64,000 bases of DNA, from positions 186,001 to 250,000 of the forward strand of contig CABIXY010000005.1 of the NCBI GenBank assembly GCA_902362805.1. Reading direction: 5' to 3'. Positions 44,864-56,289 of this stretch are shown piece by piece. Each line of letters opens with the position of its first letter. Position 1 is the stretch's first letter. Source of the stretch: Eubacteriaceae bacterium (GTDB lineage Bacteria > Bacillota > Clostridia > Peptostreptococcales > Anaerovoracaceae). A program made the position numbers and the translations under genes. The notes below the pieces were generated by a model, which saw only the letters and a program-made list of their open reading frames with translations, had not been told where the DNA came from and ran no database searches.

Positions 44864-45024
44864 AATATCCCCCTTTGTTGCTTTTCCTATATTATACCCC
44901 ATCCATACAGTGATTTCACTATTTTTGAATATATTTTATTACATTTACTCGTTTTTTTGAAGATAAACCCATCTTATACTACTAAAATTTTAACAAAGCA
45001 TAATAGCACGGCAATTCCAACGTC

Positions 45025-45762
45025 TCCATACCCTTTTCTGGATTGAGAATGCGACTGATTAAGCTCGACGATAGAAGTTTAGATATGCTATTTCAATCCA
45101 CGCATCCATGAGGATGCGACTTTACCTGCTATACCTGTAGGTAATAATAAGATAGATTTCAATCCACGCATCCATGAGGATGCGACCACAGACAAAAGCA
45201 CGAGTATAGAAGATTTGAAATTTCAATCCACGCATCCATGAGGATGCGACTTACTGAATCAGTATCCGAATACACGTAATCCTCCATTTCAATCCACGCA
45301 TCCATGAGGATGCGACACAGGCGTAAGATAACAAAGCCTAGGTCAAATTTGATTTCAATCCACGCATCCATGAGGATGCGACGGACTTTGGGTATAAATG
45401 GTGCTGTTATGATAGGTAATTTCAATCCACGCATCCATGAGGATGCGACTTTTACAAGTTTGATGCGGGATATTTTAACGATTTATTTCAATCCACGCAT
45501 CCATGAGGATGCGACTTATATTTAACAAGTTGCTCACCTAATTTTTGTATTTCAATCCACGCATCCATGAGGATGCGACGTAAGTCAACACCTAAGTATC
45601 TTATGTATATGCAAATTTCAATCCACGCATCCATGAGGATGCGACGGTATCGGTTTATTTAAAGGAGACAATATGGATATTTCAATCCACGCATCCATGA
45701 GGATGCGACCTTGATTGAATCGGTCTTAATATGCGCAACTCTATTTCAATCCACGCATCCAT
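45025..45762 (-). CRISPR. CRISPR array 2: 10 full repeats plus a truncated one fused to a surface gene
   Basis: Ten perfect 31-nt repeats start at 45090, 45156, 45220, 45286, 45352, 45419, 45485, 45549, 45615 and 45679, with spacers of 33-36 nt. In crRNA direction the repeat begins GTCGCATCC, has a CGCATCC/GGATGCG stem and ends GTGGATTGAAAT, a type I-C-like repeat. A decayed repeat lies at about 45025-45055 (keeps GAATGCGAC). At the leader side the eleventh repeat (45743-45762) keeps only 20 of 31 nt and is joined to surface-protein coding sequence. So the array has no leader and is probably frozen. Confidence 0.97.
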
Positions 45763-47572
45763 TGCTGCAAAAAAAGCAACGATTGCTTCCAACATTGCTG
45801 CATTCAAGGCTTCCGCAACGTACTTGAATGCCTCGGCTAATGATAAAGCAGCTTACGACGAGTATTTAGCTGCATACAATACGGCCCAGACCTATCTGGC
45901 AGAAAATGTTGCAAACCACACTGTTGGTGGTATTAATTCGTCTGATACAAACTTGATTGCCAATGTGAAAAAAGCTGCTGAAAAGATTGAAGCCGCAGCA
46001 GAATTCAAAGGCATGAAAAATAAAGATGGCTCTGACAAATACGATGCCGATAAAATTGATGTAAATCTTAAAACCATCTTGACTGCTTTGTATAGCGGAA
46101 CCACCACATCGGTCGACTTAACTGATGATGCCCTCATCACTTATGTTACAAACGCAGAAAAGGTGAATACTAAGGCAGTTTTAGCTAAAAAGGTTGATAA
46201 AGATGCAATGACTTATGACAGCAAGGCATATTATGCATTAGAATGGAAAGCAGTAGAAGCTGCCCTTGATTCATACTATGCCGCAGTTGATGCTGCTATC
46301 GTTGCTTCGGACTTAACTGACGCAAAGGCGACATTAGATAAAGCAATAGGTAAAATCGACACTTCTGCTACAGTTTTAGGCTACTATGCTGCTAGCGGAA
46401 AGCTGAACACAGCTGCAACATCCGAATTTGCCAAACTGAAGGTGTACGCACAGCTGCTTAATACGGAGCAGGGGACAAAAGACCCTTTAGTATTTGCTAT
46501 TACAGATATCCTTGCGAATACTATGGATACAACTGGTGCAGACAATACATTGGTTAAATTCTATATTGATAAGGATGCAAGGACCGCTGCTGAAATCACA
46601 GCTTTGAATAGTGAAGTAAAAGCATTATTAGGTTCTTCCAAAACATCCAGTGCACTTAAAGATGAGGCTAAGAATGTTGTCGCAATGATTGAGGCACTTC
46701 CTGCTAAAGCAAACATTACGGTTGCTGACAAAGCCGCTATCGAAGCTGCATATGACGCTTACGAGGCTTTGAATCCAGCATACAGAGTCTATGTTACAAA
46801 TCATAGCACTTTGAAAACGGCAATCGACACCGTTATGAAAGCTGAAAAGGATGAAATTCTGAAGGCAACTAAGAACTTCCCATCTGTGTATACTGTTACC
46901 ATTGCAGATAAGGATGCGATTCAGACTGTTGCAGATATGATTGATGCCTACAACGACACTGAAATGTATGATATCAGCACAAAGTATACAAATGCCAGCG
47001 TAACTAGCTTGTTAAATAAAATCAAGTCCTTAGAATTTGATGCAGTTAAGGCTGCCGTTAAGGCGATTCCAGAAGCAGATAAGATTGTTGCTGGTGATAA
47101 AGATGCAATCGAAGCAGCGAGAGCCGCTTACGATGATTTTCTGACCAACTATGGGGACTCTCTGACAAGTTCAGATGTTTCTACCTTAGCTGGATATGAA
47201 AAGAAAATTGTTGAAGCCGAGAAGGTTTTAGCAAAAGCTTTATCAGAAGATATGGCTAAGAAAATCAAAGAAATCGAATCTTTAAAAATTGTTGCTTCTT
47301 CAAAACTTTACAAAGGTAAGAAGATTCAGGTAAAATGGAGAATTGCTGACGGTGATGCTTCTGCCATCACTGGATACCAGGTTTACAAATCAACCAAGGC
47401 AAACAGCGGTTACAAGTTCATGGGTAAGACTAAGAAATTGTACATGGACAATAAGAAGAGCCTGAAGAAAGGAACCAGATACTTCTATAAGGTTCGCGCA
47501 TATATCGATGTTGACGGTGAGAGATACTTCTCTGACTGGTCAAACAAAGCAAACAGAATCTACAAGAAATAA
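45731..47572 (+). pseudogene. Surface-family gene 2, lacking its 5' cassette and fused to CRISPR array 2
   Basis: Family coding sequence begins at 45763, directly after the truncated repeat. The frame reads upstream into the last spacer, where an ATG (45731) gives the chimeric start MRNSISIHASIAAKKATIAS, with SIHAS encoded by the repeat. There is no signal peptide, ribosome binding site or promoter. The body (about 500 residues) has the family's Ala-rich helical repeats (ALPAKANITVADKAAIEAAY) and the NKANRIYKK type of FN3-like C-terminus, and is otherwise undamaged. This is either a dead gene or a silent cassette for recombination. Confidence 0.9.
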
Positions 47573-47593
47573 TCTTGTTCATCTGGTGTACAT

Positions 47594-47621
47594 CACGGGA
47601 AGGCTTTATAGCCTTCCCGTA
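47594..47621 (+). terminator. Intrinsic terminator after surface gene 2
   Basis: ACGGGAAGGCT, loop TTAT and AGCCTTCCCGT form a strong hairpin followed by ATTTG and further T. The 190 nt to the next gene hold nothing I recognise. Confidence 0.85.
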
Positions 47622-47812
47622 TTTGTTTTCTTTTCAAAATCATCGTATTATGACTGAAAAGAAAGTAGCTACCATTTTTCTATTTGTAATAAAGGGTTGT
47701 CAACGCTTCTAATTACATCCCCTTCGATTTCAACGCTCAAATTATCTCAGCATAAAAATAACCACCAGCTGATTATTTCCTGGTGGTCATGAATGTACTC
47801 CATAATTATTCT

Positions 47813-48112
47813 TTAGCAGCTTATCCTGCTCTCGTATGCATAACTTTTTGCATACATGGTCTCCGGAGCAATATCGATAGTACCGTCAGCCCATGTTACA
47901 ACGCCGTATTGGATCTCCGGCTTCAAGAATACGGTTATGTTCTTTAGTGGACGGAATGCCTCATATTCCAGTAATCCGGCAGCATCAAAAATCCGCTGTT
48001 CCCCGGTATCAAAAGTCAGCAGCATTGTCATGTTATCAAAGGCCCGGACTTCCCTTATCCTGATTCCGTGTCTCAGTTCTCCCGCATATGCGATTCCATC
48101 AACAATATACAT
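47813..48112 (-). CDS. DUF2442 protein
   Basis: A 99-residue protein with the DUF2442 pattern: IREVRAFDNMTMLLTFDTGE, then RIFDAAGLLEYEAFRPLKN and VVTWADGTIDIAPETMYA. It follows the DUF4160 gene by 11 nt with GGAGG before its ATG. This pair is often found together in mobile regions and has been suspected to be a toxin-antitoxin-like unit; that role is inference here. Confidence 0.88.
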   Translation of the reverse strand: MYIVDGIAYAGELRHGIRIREVRAFDNMTMLLTFDTGEQRIFDAAGLLEYEAFRPLKNITVFLKPEIQYGVVTWADGTIDIAPETMYAKSYAYESRISC

Positions 48113-48123
48113 CCTTTTACCTC

Positions 48124-48390
48124 CTATTTTAAAGGGCTTATCTTTTCAAACGGTTCCCCACGTACCGCATTATTCCATGCTCTGTATGCCTCTTCTTCGT
48201 GAAGGGCGAGCCATCCAACAACCATACGCAGCTGTTTATGTGGGAGTGACCCCGCAAGCAGGTCCCCATCAATGCCGACAGAGGCCTCATACTCGCCATA
48301 ATACACATGCACATGCGGCTTGTTATGCTGTACATTATCCTGAAACAGCATCTTAATCACCATTCCTTCAAATCTACTTAATTCAGGCAT
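48124..48390 (-). CDS. DUF4160 protein
   Basis: An 88-residue protein with the DUF4160 signature: PELSRFEGMVIKMLFQDN, HNKPHVHVYYGEYEASV (His-rich strand) and the tail ALHEEEAYRAWNNAVRGE. AGGAAAG lies upstream of the ATG. It is the first gene of the DUF4160-DUF2442 pair. Enzymatic function unknown. Confidence 0.88.
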   Translation of the reverse strand: MPELSRFEGMVIKMLFQDNVQHNKPHVHVYYGEYEASVGIDGDLLAGSLPHKQLRMVVGWLALHEEEAYRAWNNAVRGEPFEKISPLK

Positions 48391-48528
48391 TCGTTAAGAC
48401 TTCCTTTCCTGTTATATCTGTTGTTTTTATTTTACCATAAAGGGACACTATTTAAAACACAAATAAAGAATCTTTCACAAAATCCAGCAATTCCAACACT
48501 TCCACGTTCTTACCCGAGATTATTGTAA

Positions 48529-48885
48529 ATTTCAATCCACGCATCCATGGGGATGCGACGTGGTCTTTCCACCCAGTTTGGACGCATCAAATGTATTTCA
48601 ATCCACGCATCCATGAGGATGCGACTTAGCTAAAGACTGACGAGGGCGTTCTAAAATCATATTTCAATCCACGCATCCATGAGGATGCGACAAGAGGAGC
48701 ACGTGCACTCAATAGGAAAATTGAAATTTCAATCCACGCATCCATGAGGATGCGACGTAATTAGCGTTAGCGTGTGTAAATCCGCCTTATTTCAATCCAC
48801 GCATCCATGAGGATGCGACTACCCCCTCCAGTTTCAGAATCAGTACCAGGAAAAATTTCAATCCACGCATCCATGGGGATGCGAC
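48529..48885 (-). CRISPR. CRISPR array 3: 6 repeats of 31 nt, 5 spacers, leader retained
   Basis: Repeats start at 48529, 48595, 48661, 48726, 48789 and 48855, with spacers of 32-35 nt. The repeat is the same as in array 2. The two outermost copies (48529 and 48855) share one variant base in the loop (CCATGGGG instead of CCATGAGG). The leader lies on the right. No cas gene is near. Confidence 0.98.
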
Positions 48886-49045
48886 GCAAAATATGGTAGT
48901 CACGGGAGAAGCACACACTAAATACAGAAACCCTATATACGACCAAGTCTTTAAAGTGACGATTCATTCCTATATTTTCGGCATATTTCACCATATCGAG
49001 GTGCGAAAGACCCAGGGATTCCATGTTCACTTGCCTTTCGCACCT
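48886..49045 (-). promoter_or_regulatory. Leader of CRISPR array 3 with the conserved hairpin
   Basis: It begins GCAAAATAT next to the first repeat and ends in the inverted repeat AGGTGCGAAA (48999-49008) and TTTCGCACCT (49036-49045), with CCCAGGG and ATGTTCACTTGCC between. The distance from the repeat to the hairpin is 113 nt, exactly as in array 1. The remaining ~190 nt to the surface cassette hold only AT-rich sequence and the motif near 49213 discussed below. Confidence 0.78.
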
Positions 49046-49238
49046 GCAAATTTCACTGACTTCACACTTGCTATATATCTTTATTCTACCACAGATCTGT
49101 CAGAAATGGCATGTTACTTGAATATCCAACAAAACCCATACTTTACCCGCCATATTTCCTTCGTACTCCTATTACAAATAAACAAGCCTTCCTAAAACTA
49201 CATTAAAAACACCGTAATCCCAACGTTCCCTCGCCCCT

Positions 49239-49416
49239 CCCTTGAGATCATTGTGAACTATCATTTCATTTGTAAGTTTTGTGCAAAAACGCGCATAACT
49301 ATAATCTTACAAAACGTACAAAAAAAGAGGGAGGAATTCTTAAAATGAAGAAATTTTTAACAGTGCTTCTTGCATTGTCAGTTGTCTTCACTTACACAGT
49401 TGGTACTGCGTTTGCA
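49239..49416 (+). repeat. Surface-gene 5' cassette, copy 2
   Basis: Same block as at 40855-41030 with only a few differences (GCAAAAACGCGC, CGTACAAAAAAAG). It supplies promoter, ribosome binding site and signal peptide to surface gene 3. Confidence 0.95.
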
Positions 49417-52400
49417 GTAAGCGGCACAGCAGATACCAAGTACAGTTTAAGCGATGTAGAGACTGCAATTTATGAGCAGGCACGGACCAATATTGAAATG
49501 CTGAATACGGTCAAAAGCAACTTCATGACAAACTATGCCACGAATAAGGTGACTTATGACAAGAGTGGAGTTAATGAAGTTGAATTTTCCAAGGCGGCTG
49601 TAGAAAAAGTGATCGATGCGGTCTTTGCTGATCTAGCAAAAAAAATCACTGATAAAGCTGACCAGCAAAAAGAAGAAGCTTTGAAAGCGAGCCAGGCAGT
49701 AAATGCTGAAGCAACCTATACGTATACACCAAATGCGGGTGACTGGGTGGATGATGGTACTTTGTTTACGGATGAAGCCGGAACGCTTGCTACCGTTGCT
49801 AATGCTTTTGATGAGGCTACCGACGTAACTTCTATTAACTTTGACGAAAAAGTTGCTGCAGGTTTATATACTATTTCTGGTACCGCAACAAAACTGACAA
49901 ACGAATCATTTGATTCAGGCGCTACTTATTACACGCTAAAGACGTTATATACTAGAGCAGAGGACACTCCTGCAACAACAGCATTCAAAGGATATTTCGA
50001 AAAAGCGAAGTCGAAGCTTTTGAGGATGCAGTGAATACTGTTTATGAAGACTATGACACTGCAGTAGAGATCAAGTCATATATTGATACTGACTTAGCGA
50101 ACGGTTCATCCAAATATGCAAAGAATCTGTTAACTGCTGAACATGCTGCTCAGAAAGCAGAAATTACTGCACTGATTGACAAAGTGAATACAGCAAACTA
50201 CAGCAATGAAGTTCCTGCTAATGCAGACAAGGATTCAGACTATTACTTAGAAACAGCTGAAGCTGCTGCATACAGTTTAAAAGCTGCTGGATATTACAGC
50301 TACAGAGCAAGAGTTGAGAGTGTTATTGCAAATGCGAAAAAAGAACTGGCTAAAAATGATATTACCAGCACAATGACCGTAGTTCAAATCGCAGAAAAGG
50401 TTAAAGCTATAGCAGGTGAGGATGCATTCTACGCAACAAATGTATCTAATATCATCTTCGCTCCAGCGGCTACAGCTGTTCCAACAATTCTTGAAGAAGG
50501 ATGGACCACAGAAGATTTTGCAAAAGCACAGGAAAAATTAGTTGCTGCGCTTAAAGCATATCTTGATGATGCAAAATCCAAGGAGTACGATGCTGCATCT
50601 GATGTAGTAAGAGAAATGCAGAGAAAGGAAGCACAGGGTGAAACCCTGACTGCCGCAGAGAAGAAAGCACTGAAAGATGCTCAGGAGAAACTTGCAGCTT
50701 TAGACGGTGACTATGCTTCACTTACCGAAGTATATACATTTACTGCTAAAAATGATGTTGCCTATAACACAACCACTAAAATTAAAACTTATCTTCAAAG
50801 TCCTGACTGGGCTAACGATTTTCCTACAACTGCAGTGAAAAAATCATTGGCAGTTGTAAAAGCAGCCAAAGTTGACGAGTTCAACAAAAAAGCAGAAGCA
50901 TTCAACCAAATGACTGGTCTTGATGGAAAGCCAATGTATGATAAAGATGTGGTTTCTAAGGCGCTTACCGTTGCAATAAAAGCTGTTTATGCAGCAGCTG
51001 ATGCAGATGCGGTAAAGGCTGTTCCGTTTAATCCAAATCCATCACAAGATGTCGTAAAATCTGAAATGAAAAAAGTAATCGGGTCTATCGCCGATGCAAC
51101 AAAAATCGAGTTTTCCAAGAAATTGTATCCAACAATTGCTAACTGGTCAACTGCAGGTTACGACAAAGACAAAACAAAAGAAGTTAAAACTATTATTGAA
51201 GATACAAAGGCAGCAGTAAAAGCGGCTAAAACTGTAGATGCTGTAGATGAAGCCTTCATTGCTGGATATACAAAATATGATGCAGTTCCTACCCTTCAGG
51301 ATAGAGAAGATGCACAGGCTGAAAAAGCATACACTGACAAAGTCGCAGAGTATAAAACTGAATTAAAAATTCTGATTAATGCCAAGGCCGAAAGATACGG
51401 TACAACATTTGCAACAGATTTTGGTATTGATGCAGCTACTCTCTTAACTAACCTTGAGGGAACTAATGTAGCGAATACAGGACTGTATGCTGCATATACT
51501 GTTGAAGACATGAAAACCATGTACGATGATGCTGTGGCAGCTGTAAACAATCTGAAGCCAATAAAAGATATGGATGCAGAATTGAATGCAATCAACACTG
51601 CTATTGCTGCAGTCAAAGCACCAGTAACAGCTGATTCAAAGAATGAGATTCTTGCGCTGAATAAGAGAGTAAAGGAGTTTAAGGAGTCTGCTGAAATCAC
51701 TAATTACACAACAACTGCACTTAGAGAATCTTTACTTAAATCTCTTACCGATGCAATTAAGGTAATTGATGAAAAGGAAATTACAGATGCTGTTGCAGAA
51801 ATCATGAAAGATGGAAAAATTGACTTAAGTGAAAAATCTGCAGTAAAAGCAGTGATTGCTTTGGTTGATGCATACAGCGAAAACTATGATGTAGATTTAG
51901 CAGCAACAGTTGGCGATACAAAAACTGTATATGACCATGACTTTACTAAACAGGAGGTTGCCGCAGTCGAAGCAGCAATTGCAAAAATTGATGCAACTGC
52001 AAAGCCGCTTGATACAAACGCTATTAAAGCTGCGAGAGAGGCTTATGATGCTTTAGGCGAAGCTACAATCAGCACAGAAATGTATTCAAAACTTCTAGCA
52101 TTGGAGACTCTAGCTACTGAAGCAAAGAATACTAAACTAGTTACAGGTGTCAAGGATACCACAATCAAAGCTTCATCCAAAGCATACAAAGGTAGAACAA
52201 GAGTTTCATGGAAGAAATCCTATGGTTACAAGGTAGATGGATATCAGGTATACAGATCCACAAAAAAGAGCAGTGGATATACCAAGATGGGAACTACTAA
52301 GAAGACTTACATGGACAACAAGAAGAACCTGAAGAAGGGTACTAGATACTATTACAAGGTTCGCGGCTACAGAGTGATTAATGGAGAAACCGTTTACACG

Positions 52401-52436
52401 CAGTGGTCATCAAAAGCAATCAGAACTGCTAAATAA
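49345..52436 (+). pseudogene. Surface-family gene 3, one-base frameshift in an A5 tract
   Basis: The gene begins with the full cassette and reads 230 codons, then stops at 50034. The rest is in the next frame up to 52436. The break lies at GAAAAAG (A5 at 50000-50004): one more A gives [20 protein letters not shown], in register with both sides, and a total of exactly 1031 codons. The body carries family helical repeats, the C-terminus is the [18 protein letters not shown] type. It may be a phase-variable off state, a recent mutation or a base-call error. I annotate it as one interrupted gene. Confidence 0.88.
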
Positions 52437-52466
52437 TTCAGCATAACTGAATACTTAAAAAAATCA

Positions 52467-52493
52467 AGAAGGCCGGAATTCCGGCCTTCTTTT
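52467..52493 (+). terminator. Intrinsic terminator after surface gene 3
   Basis: AAGAAGGCCGGAATT and CCGGCCTTCTTTT pair. The same hairpin follows surface genes 4 and 5. Confidence 0.92.
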
Positions 52494-52502
52494 ATGCTTT
52501 TC

Positions 52503-52880
52503 CTATTTCTCGTGCAGCGTTATCCAACTGAGTACATCCTCATAACCGAATGAACCATCGGCCAGCGCCAGTCCAAGCCTAATAAGTTCTTCTTGCGTGT
52601 AAATGAGATCAATCCCATTTACAGATAGTGTCACTAGCATTACAAAGACTCCGATTCGTTTGTTTCCATCCACGAATGCATGATTTGCCGTCAATGCATA
52701 CGCATATCTCGCAGCCTTCTCCTCTAAGGAAGGATATCTTTCGACCCCGTCAAAGGAAGCAAAGACGCCGTGTATGGCAGACTCCAGCAAACCATGGTCG
52801 CGTATGCCGTTCAATCCACCGGTTTTCTCAATCAGCCTGTGATGCAGCTCCACAATTTCCTCAGTGTTCAAAAAAATCAT
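52503..52880 (-). CDS. doc: Doc-type toxin (Fic/Doc family)
   Basis: A 125-residue Fic-fold protein. The catalytic loop HAFVDGNKRIG (about residues 66-76) matches HxFx(D/N)GNKR of Doc, which phosphorylates elongation factor Tu, rather than AMP-transferring Fic enzymes with G-rich loops. Other family marks: EEIVELHHRLIEKTGGLNGI and RDHGLLESAI at the start. It overlaps the antitoxin gene by 4 nt. Length is normal for Doc. The activity is inferred from the motif. Confidence 0.93.
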   Translation of the reverse strand: MIFLNTEEIVELHHRLIEKTGGLNGIRDHGLLESAIHGVFASFDGVERYPSLEEKAARYAYALTANHAFVDGNKRIGVFVMLVTLSVNGIDLIYTQEELIRLGLALADGSFGYEDVLSWITLHEK

Positions 52881-53128
52881 TTTGCCAGCTCCTTAAAAGC
52901 CTCCAGATTTTCCGTAAGGATACGATCCGCAGTGCTGTTGATTGTATCCATGCGGTTCTGCCTCATCATCTGGATATCCTCATACTGGTCAAAATCCACA
53001 ACTACAAATTGGGGCTTGTTATTCTTCATGATAACAGCAATCCCTTCCTCCTCTACCATGTGTGCAACTTTTGAAAAATTCTGGTTTGCCTCCGTCATGG
53101 CTACCAGCCTGCTTGTATCAATCATCAT
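52877..53128 (-). CDS. phd: Phd-type antitoxin
   Basis: An 83-residue Phd/YefM-fold protein: MMIDTSRLVAMTEANQNFSK then VAHMVEEEGIAVIMKNNKPQ and FVVVDFDQYEDIQ, the DNA-binding N-domain, followed by a helical tail that would neutralise Doc. I chose ATG 53128 with AGAGGTG 6 nt upstream. The pair is probably autoregulated. It lies between two surface genes, where it may stabilise the island. Confidence 0.92.
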   Translation of the reverse strand: MMIDTSRLVAMTEANQNFSKVAHMVEEEGIAVIMKNNKPQFVVVDFDQYEDIQMMRQNRMDTINSTADRILTENLEAFKELAK

Positions 53129-53266
53129 TTTTATCACCTCTTAATTCATTATACCCCAAATCTAGGATAAAACAAACCTATTTAATTTATTTTTCCTCTC
53201 TAAGAATAGCTTTACTATTTAAGTGCGTAGCAAATTATTTAAAATTCAATGTTTCCCCATCCACCA

Positions 53267-53436
53267 AGATCATTGTGAACTATCATTTCATTTGTAAGTT
53301 TTGTGCAAAAAAGCGCATAACTATAATCTTACAAAACGAACAAAAAAGAGGGAGGAATTCTTAAAATGAAGAAATTTTTAACAGTGCTTCTTGCATTGTC
53401 AGTTGTCTTCACTTACACAGTTGGTACTGCGTTTGC
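53267..53436 (+). repeat. Surface-gene 5' cassette, copy 3
   Basis: Same block as at 40855-41030. Homology begins at AGATCATTGTGAAC and ends at GCGTTTGC, the signal-peptide cleavage region. Confidence 0.95.
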
Positions 53437-56227
53437 GGCTGCACCTGAACCATCAAAGGTTCTGACAACTGAACAGGCAGAAAAGCTGATCAACGATACT
53501 GCACAAAAAACTGCAGATGCTGTTGACCTAGCTGCTGCTAATGCAAAAAAAGCTGTGGACGTAAGCAAATTTAGTACTTACAAAAGTATTACAGAAGAAG
53601 CCTTAAAATCTTTTATTGATGAACAAGCTACAACAATAAAAGGAAATATTGAAACTGCAAGGCAGACACAGATTCAGGCGTTGAGGACTGCAATTGCTAG
53701 CACAACAGATTATGCTGGCTGTACGACCGATGATTCGACTGATGATGCTAAATATGTAAAACTAGCTGTATATTTAGCAGCTGTCTCTGAGGGTGAGTTT
53801 GATGACATGAATAAGCTTGCAAAGTATGTAAGTATTGAACCTGGTCAGCCAGATGGTCTTGCGGTAGACAGTAATGAGCTCAAAGGAATCGCACAGACAG
53901 GTTTTGATCAGATTAAAACTAAAACCATTAGTGCAGTTAACGCAATTGACCTTAACTCATATTCCAAAGAGGTTGAAAGCGGAGAGTGGCAGAGCAACTA
54001 TGACAAAGCTGCTGCTGATGTGGCAACCGCATTAAAGTCACTGAATGCTGCTTCAGTAAGCAAGTCAACTTCTGCTGCAGATTGTTCAACTGAAGCGGAG
54101 AAAATCATTGCAATTTATGTGGCTGGTATAAATGCTGCTGAACCTACTGGATTTTTATGGGTAGGTGGTACGGATGCTTATTCAAATACATATACTGGTT
54201 TGGTTAAAATTCCAACGGTAGGTGATTTGAATACAATTGCCAAAAAGTTCGAATATGCGAAGAATGTGGTACTGGCTAAAATAAAGTCTGCTGTTGAAAA
54301 TGGCAGAGCTACTGCTTTGAAGGCTCAGAATGATATCATTATTACTGAAGAGTTAAAGGCTAAGCCTAACCAGACAGTTATTGATGCTGCTAAAGCAGAG
54401 ATTGCTAACATTGAGAAAGAATATGACGCGATGTATGAAGCTCTTGTATACAGAGTCAATGCGTTAAAGGCAAATCAAGCTGGACTTGACGAATTAGGAA
54501 CATTCAGCGGTTCAGTCTTTACACCGAAAGCTCCTTATGATACAGAGCAGCACATTTTGGATTCTGTTGGCAGACCGTTGGCAAAAGCCATGGTAGAAAA
54601 AATTGCTAAGCTGAAAGAAGAAGCCGAATTGGCAAAATCATATATCACTTTAACAGGTGGTACTATGCAGGATGTTGAAGATGCTTTAGCTACAGCGATT
54701 GACAATGTATATAAAGCAACATCAGAAAATGCAGTTAACGCTGTATCCCTTAAAGTCGGTGGTGCGATTACTTCATATATTGATAGAATCAATGAATTAA
54801 TCGGTAACAGTGTTGATCAGGTAAAGATTAACAACAAGCCATATGATAACGTATTTAGCTGGACAGCCAACATCTCCTCTAAGTTTGAAGCAGAAAAGTA
54901 TGCTGAGGTTAGAAAGATTGCAGCAGATGCTAAAGAAGCAATTAAGTCGGCTGAATCTATTAGTGATGCTGAAACTGCTTTTGTTGCAGCCTACGAAAAA
55001 TATGCAGCAGTTCCTACTAAGACAGATTTGGCAACTGCACAGGCTCAATTGAGTGCTGACAAAGCAAAGTATGTAACTGATATTCAAGCTTATGTTGCAT
55101 ATAAACTTGCAAACATGGACGCTGATGATAAGGCTATTTATAATGAGACTACTTTAAAGAGTAACCTTGTTGCAGCTTTTGACAAGGCGTATACAAAGGC
55201 TGAACTAGATGCAGCATACCAGGATGCAAAAGCAGCTGTTGACGCATTAAAGACAAAGGCTCAGTTAGAAACTGAAAAAACTGCAGTTCAGACCAAAGTT
55301 CTGGCTATTAACGGTGCTGTAACAGTTGCTGATAAAGACAAAGTTGCAGATGCAAAGAAATCAGCGGATGACTTCAACACATATATTGATGATTACGCAG
55401 TTGATACTAGCAAAGTTGCAAAATATGTCACTACTTTAATTGATGGCTATTTCGCTACAGTACAGAATGCAGAAGCTAAAGCTGTAAAAGATGCGTACGA
55501 TGCAATCGATAAAGATAAAAGAGTATCATTAGATGAGGCAGATGCAGTTAAGGCACTGAGAACCGCATTTGATGCATATGTAGAATACTATTACGGCGAA
55601 GCTAATAAAACTGCGGCAACTCCGACGGTTGATGTAAAAGATAATGCTGGTGGTATTAAAGTTAGCGCCGTTGATATGAATAAAATGGAAGAGGCTCTTA
55701 CTGATCTTCAAGTTGAAGAAGTAGTCAAATTAATCGTTGCATTACCTACAACTATAGCAAGTAAAGCTGATAAGGCAAAAGTAGACGCTGCAAGAGTTGC
55801 ATTTGATGCTCTTCCAAAAGCGCAGCAACTTGAACTTATGGCTGACGATGAACAGTTCGGAGGCTACGGCATCTATGCTAAACTTGTTGTTTGCGAAAAA
55901 TATGCTGAGCAGTATTATAACGATTATCTAAAAGATGGCGTTAGAGACACTACACTCAAAGCATCTTCAAAAGCTTATAAAGGCAGAACCAGAGTTTCTT
56001 GGAAGAAATCTGCAGGATTCAAGGTTGACGGATACCAGGTATACAGATCCACTAAGAGAAACAGCGGATATACCAAGATGGGAACCACAAAGAAGATGTA
56101 CATGGACAACAAGAAGAACCTGAAGAAGGGTACTAGATACTACTACAAGGTTCGTGGCTACAGAACCATTGATGGCAAAACTGTTTATACTCAGTGGTCA
56201 TTAAAGGCAATCAGAACCGCTAAATAA
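53366..56227 (+). CDS. Secreted surface-family protein 4 (953 residues)
   Basis: The standard family signal peptide is followed by an Ala/Lys/Asp-rich helical body (residues about 25-855) with repeats such as [20 protein letters not shown] and [20 protein letters not shown]. The last ~95 residues are the FN3-like domain of the KAIRTAK type. The 3' end, from about 55930 through the terminator, is nearly identical at DNA level to that of surface gene 5, which lies inverted downstream. The central body is very different between the two. Probably secreted and wall-associated; no anchor motif. Confidence 0.87.
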   Translation: MKKFLTVLLALSVVFTYTVGTAFAAAPEPSKVLTTEQAEKLINDTAQKTADAVDLAAANAKKAVDVSKFSTYKSITEEALKSFIDEQATTIKGNIETARQTQIQALRTAIASTTDYAGCTTDDSTDDAKYVKLAVYLAAVSEGEFDDMNKLAKYVSIEPGQPDGLAVDSNELKGIAQTGFDQIKTKTISAVNAIDLNSYSKEVESGEWQSNYDKAAADVATALKSLNAASVSKSTSAADCSTEAEKIIAIYVAGINAAEPTGFLWVGGTDAYSNTYTGLVKIPTVGDLNTIAKKFEYAKNVVLAKIKSAVENGRATALKAQNDIIITEELKAKPNQTVIDAAKAEIANIEKEYDAMYEALVYRVNALKANQAGLDELGTFSGSVFTPKAPYDTEQHILDSVGRPLAKAMVEKIAKLKEEAELAKSYITLTGGTMQDVEDALATAIDNVYKATSENAVNAVSLKVGGAITSYIDRINELIGNSVDQVKINNKPYDNVFSWTANISSKFEAEKYAEVRKIAADAKEAIKSAESISDAETAFVAAYEKYAAVPTKTDLATAQAQLSADKAKYVTDIQAYVAYKLANMDADDKAIYNETTLKSNLVAAFDKAYTKAELDAAYQDAKAAVDALKTKAQLETEKTAVQTKVLAINGAVTVADKDKVADAKKSADDFNTYIDDYAVDTSKVAKYVTTLIDGYFATVQNAEAKAVKDAYDAIDKDKRVSLDEADAVKALRTAFDAYVEYYYGEANKTAATPTVDVKDNAGGIKVSAVDMNKMEEALTDLQVEEVVKLIVALPTTIASKADKAKVDAARVAFDALPKAQQLELMADDEQFGGYGIYAKLVVCEKYAEQYYNDYLKDGVRDTTLKASSKAYKGRTRVSWKKSAGFKVDGYQVYRSTKRNSGYTKMGTTKKMYMDNKKNLKKGTRYYYKVRGYRTIDGKTVYTQWSLKAIRTAK

Positions 56228-56285
56228 TTTAGCTTAACTGAATACTTTACAGCTCAAGAAGGTCGGAATTCCGGCCTTCTTTTTG
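55930..56285 (+). repeat. Inverted near-identical 3' block, arm 1
   Basis: C-terminal coding sequence, 3' UTR and terminator of surface gene 4. It matches 58759-59112 in inverted orientation with only scattered differences. The terminator AAGGTCGGAATTCCGGCCTT lies at 56257-56285. Confidence 0.92.
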
Positions 56286-56289
56286 TATA

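Noticed and set aside
55935..56123. Conserved alternative-frame ORF in the 3' ends of surface genes 4 and 5
   Set aside because: It is conserved only because the DNA is nearly identical; it has no start signal.
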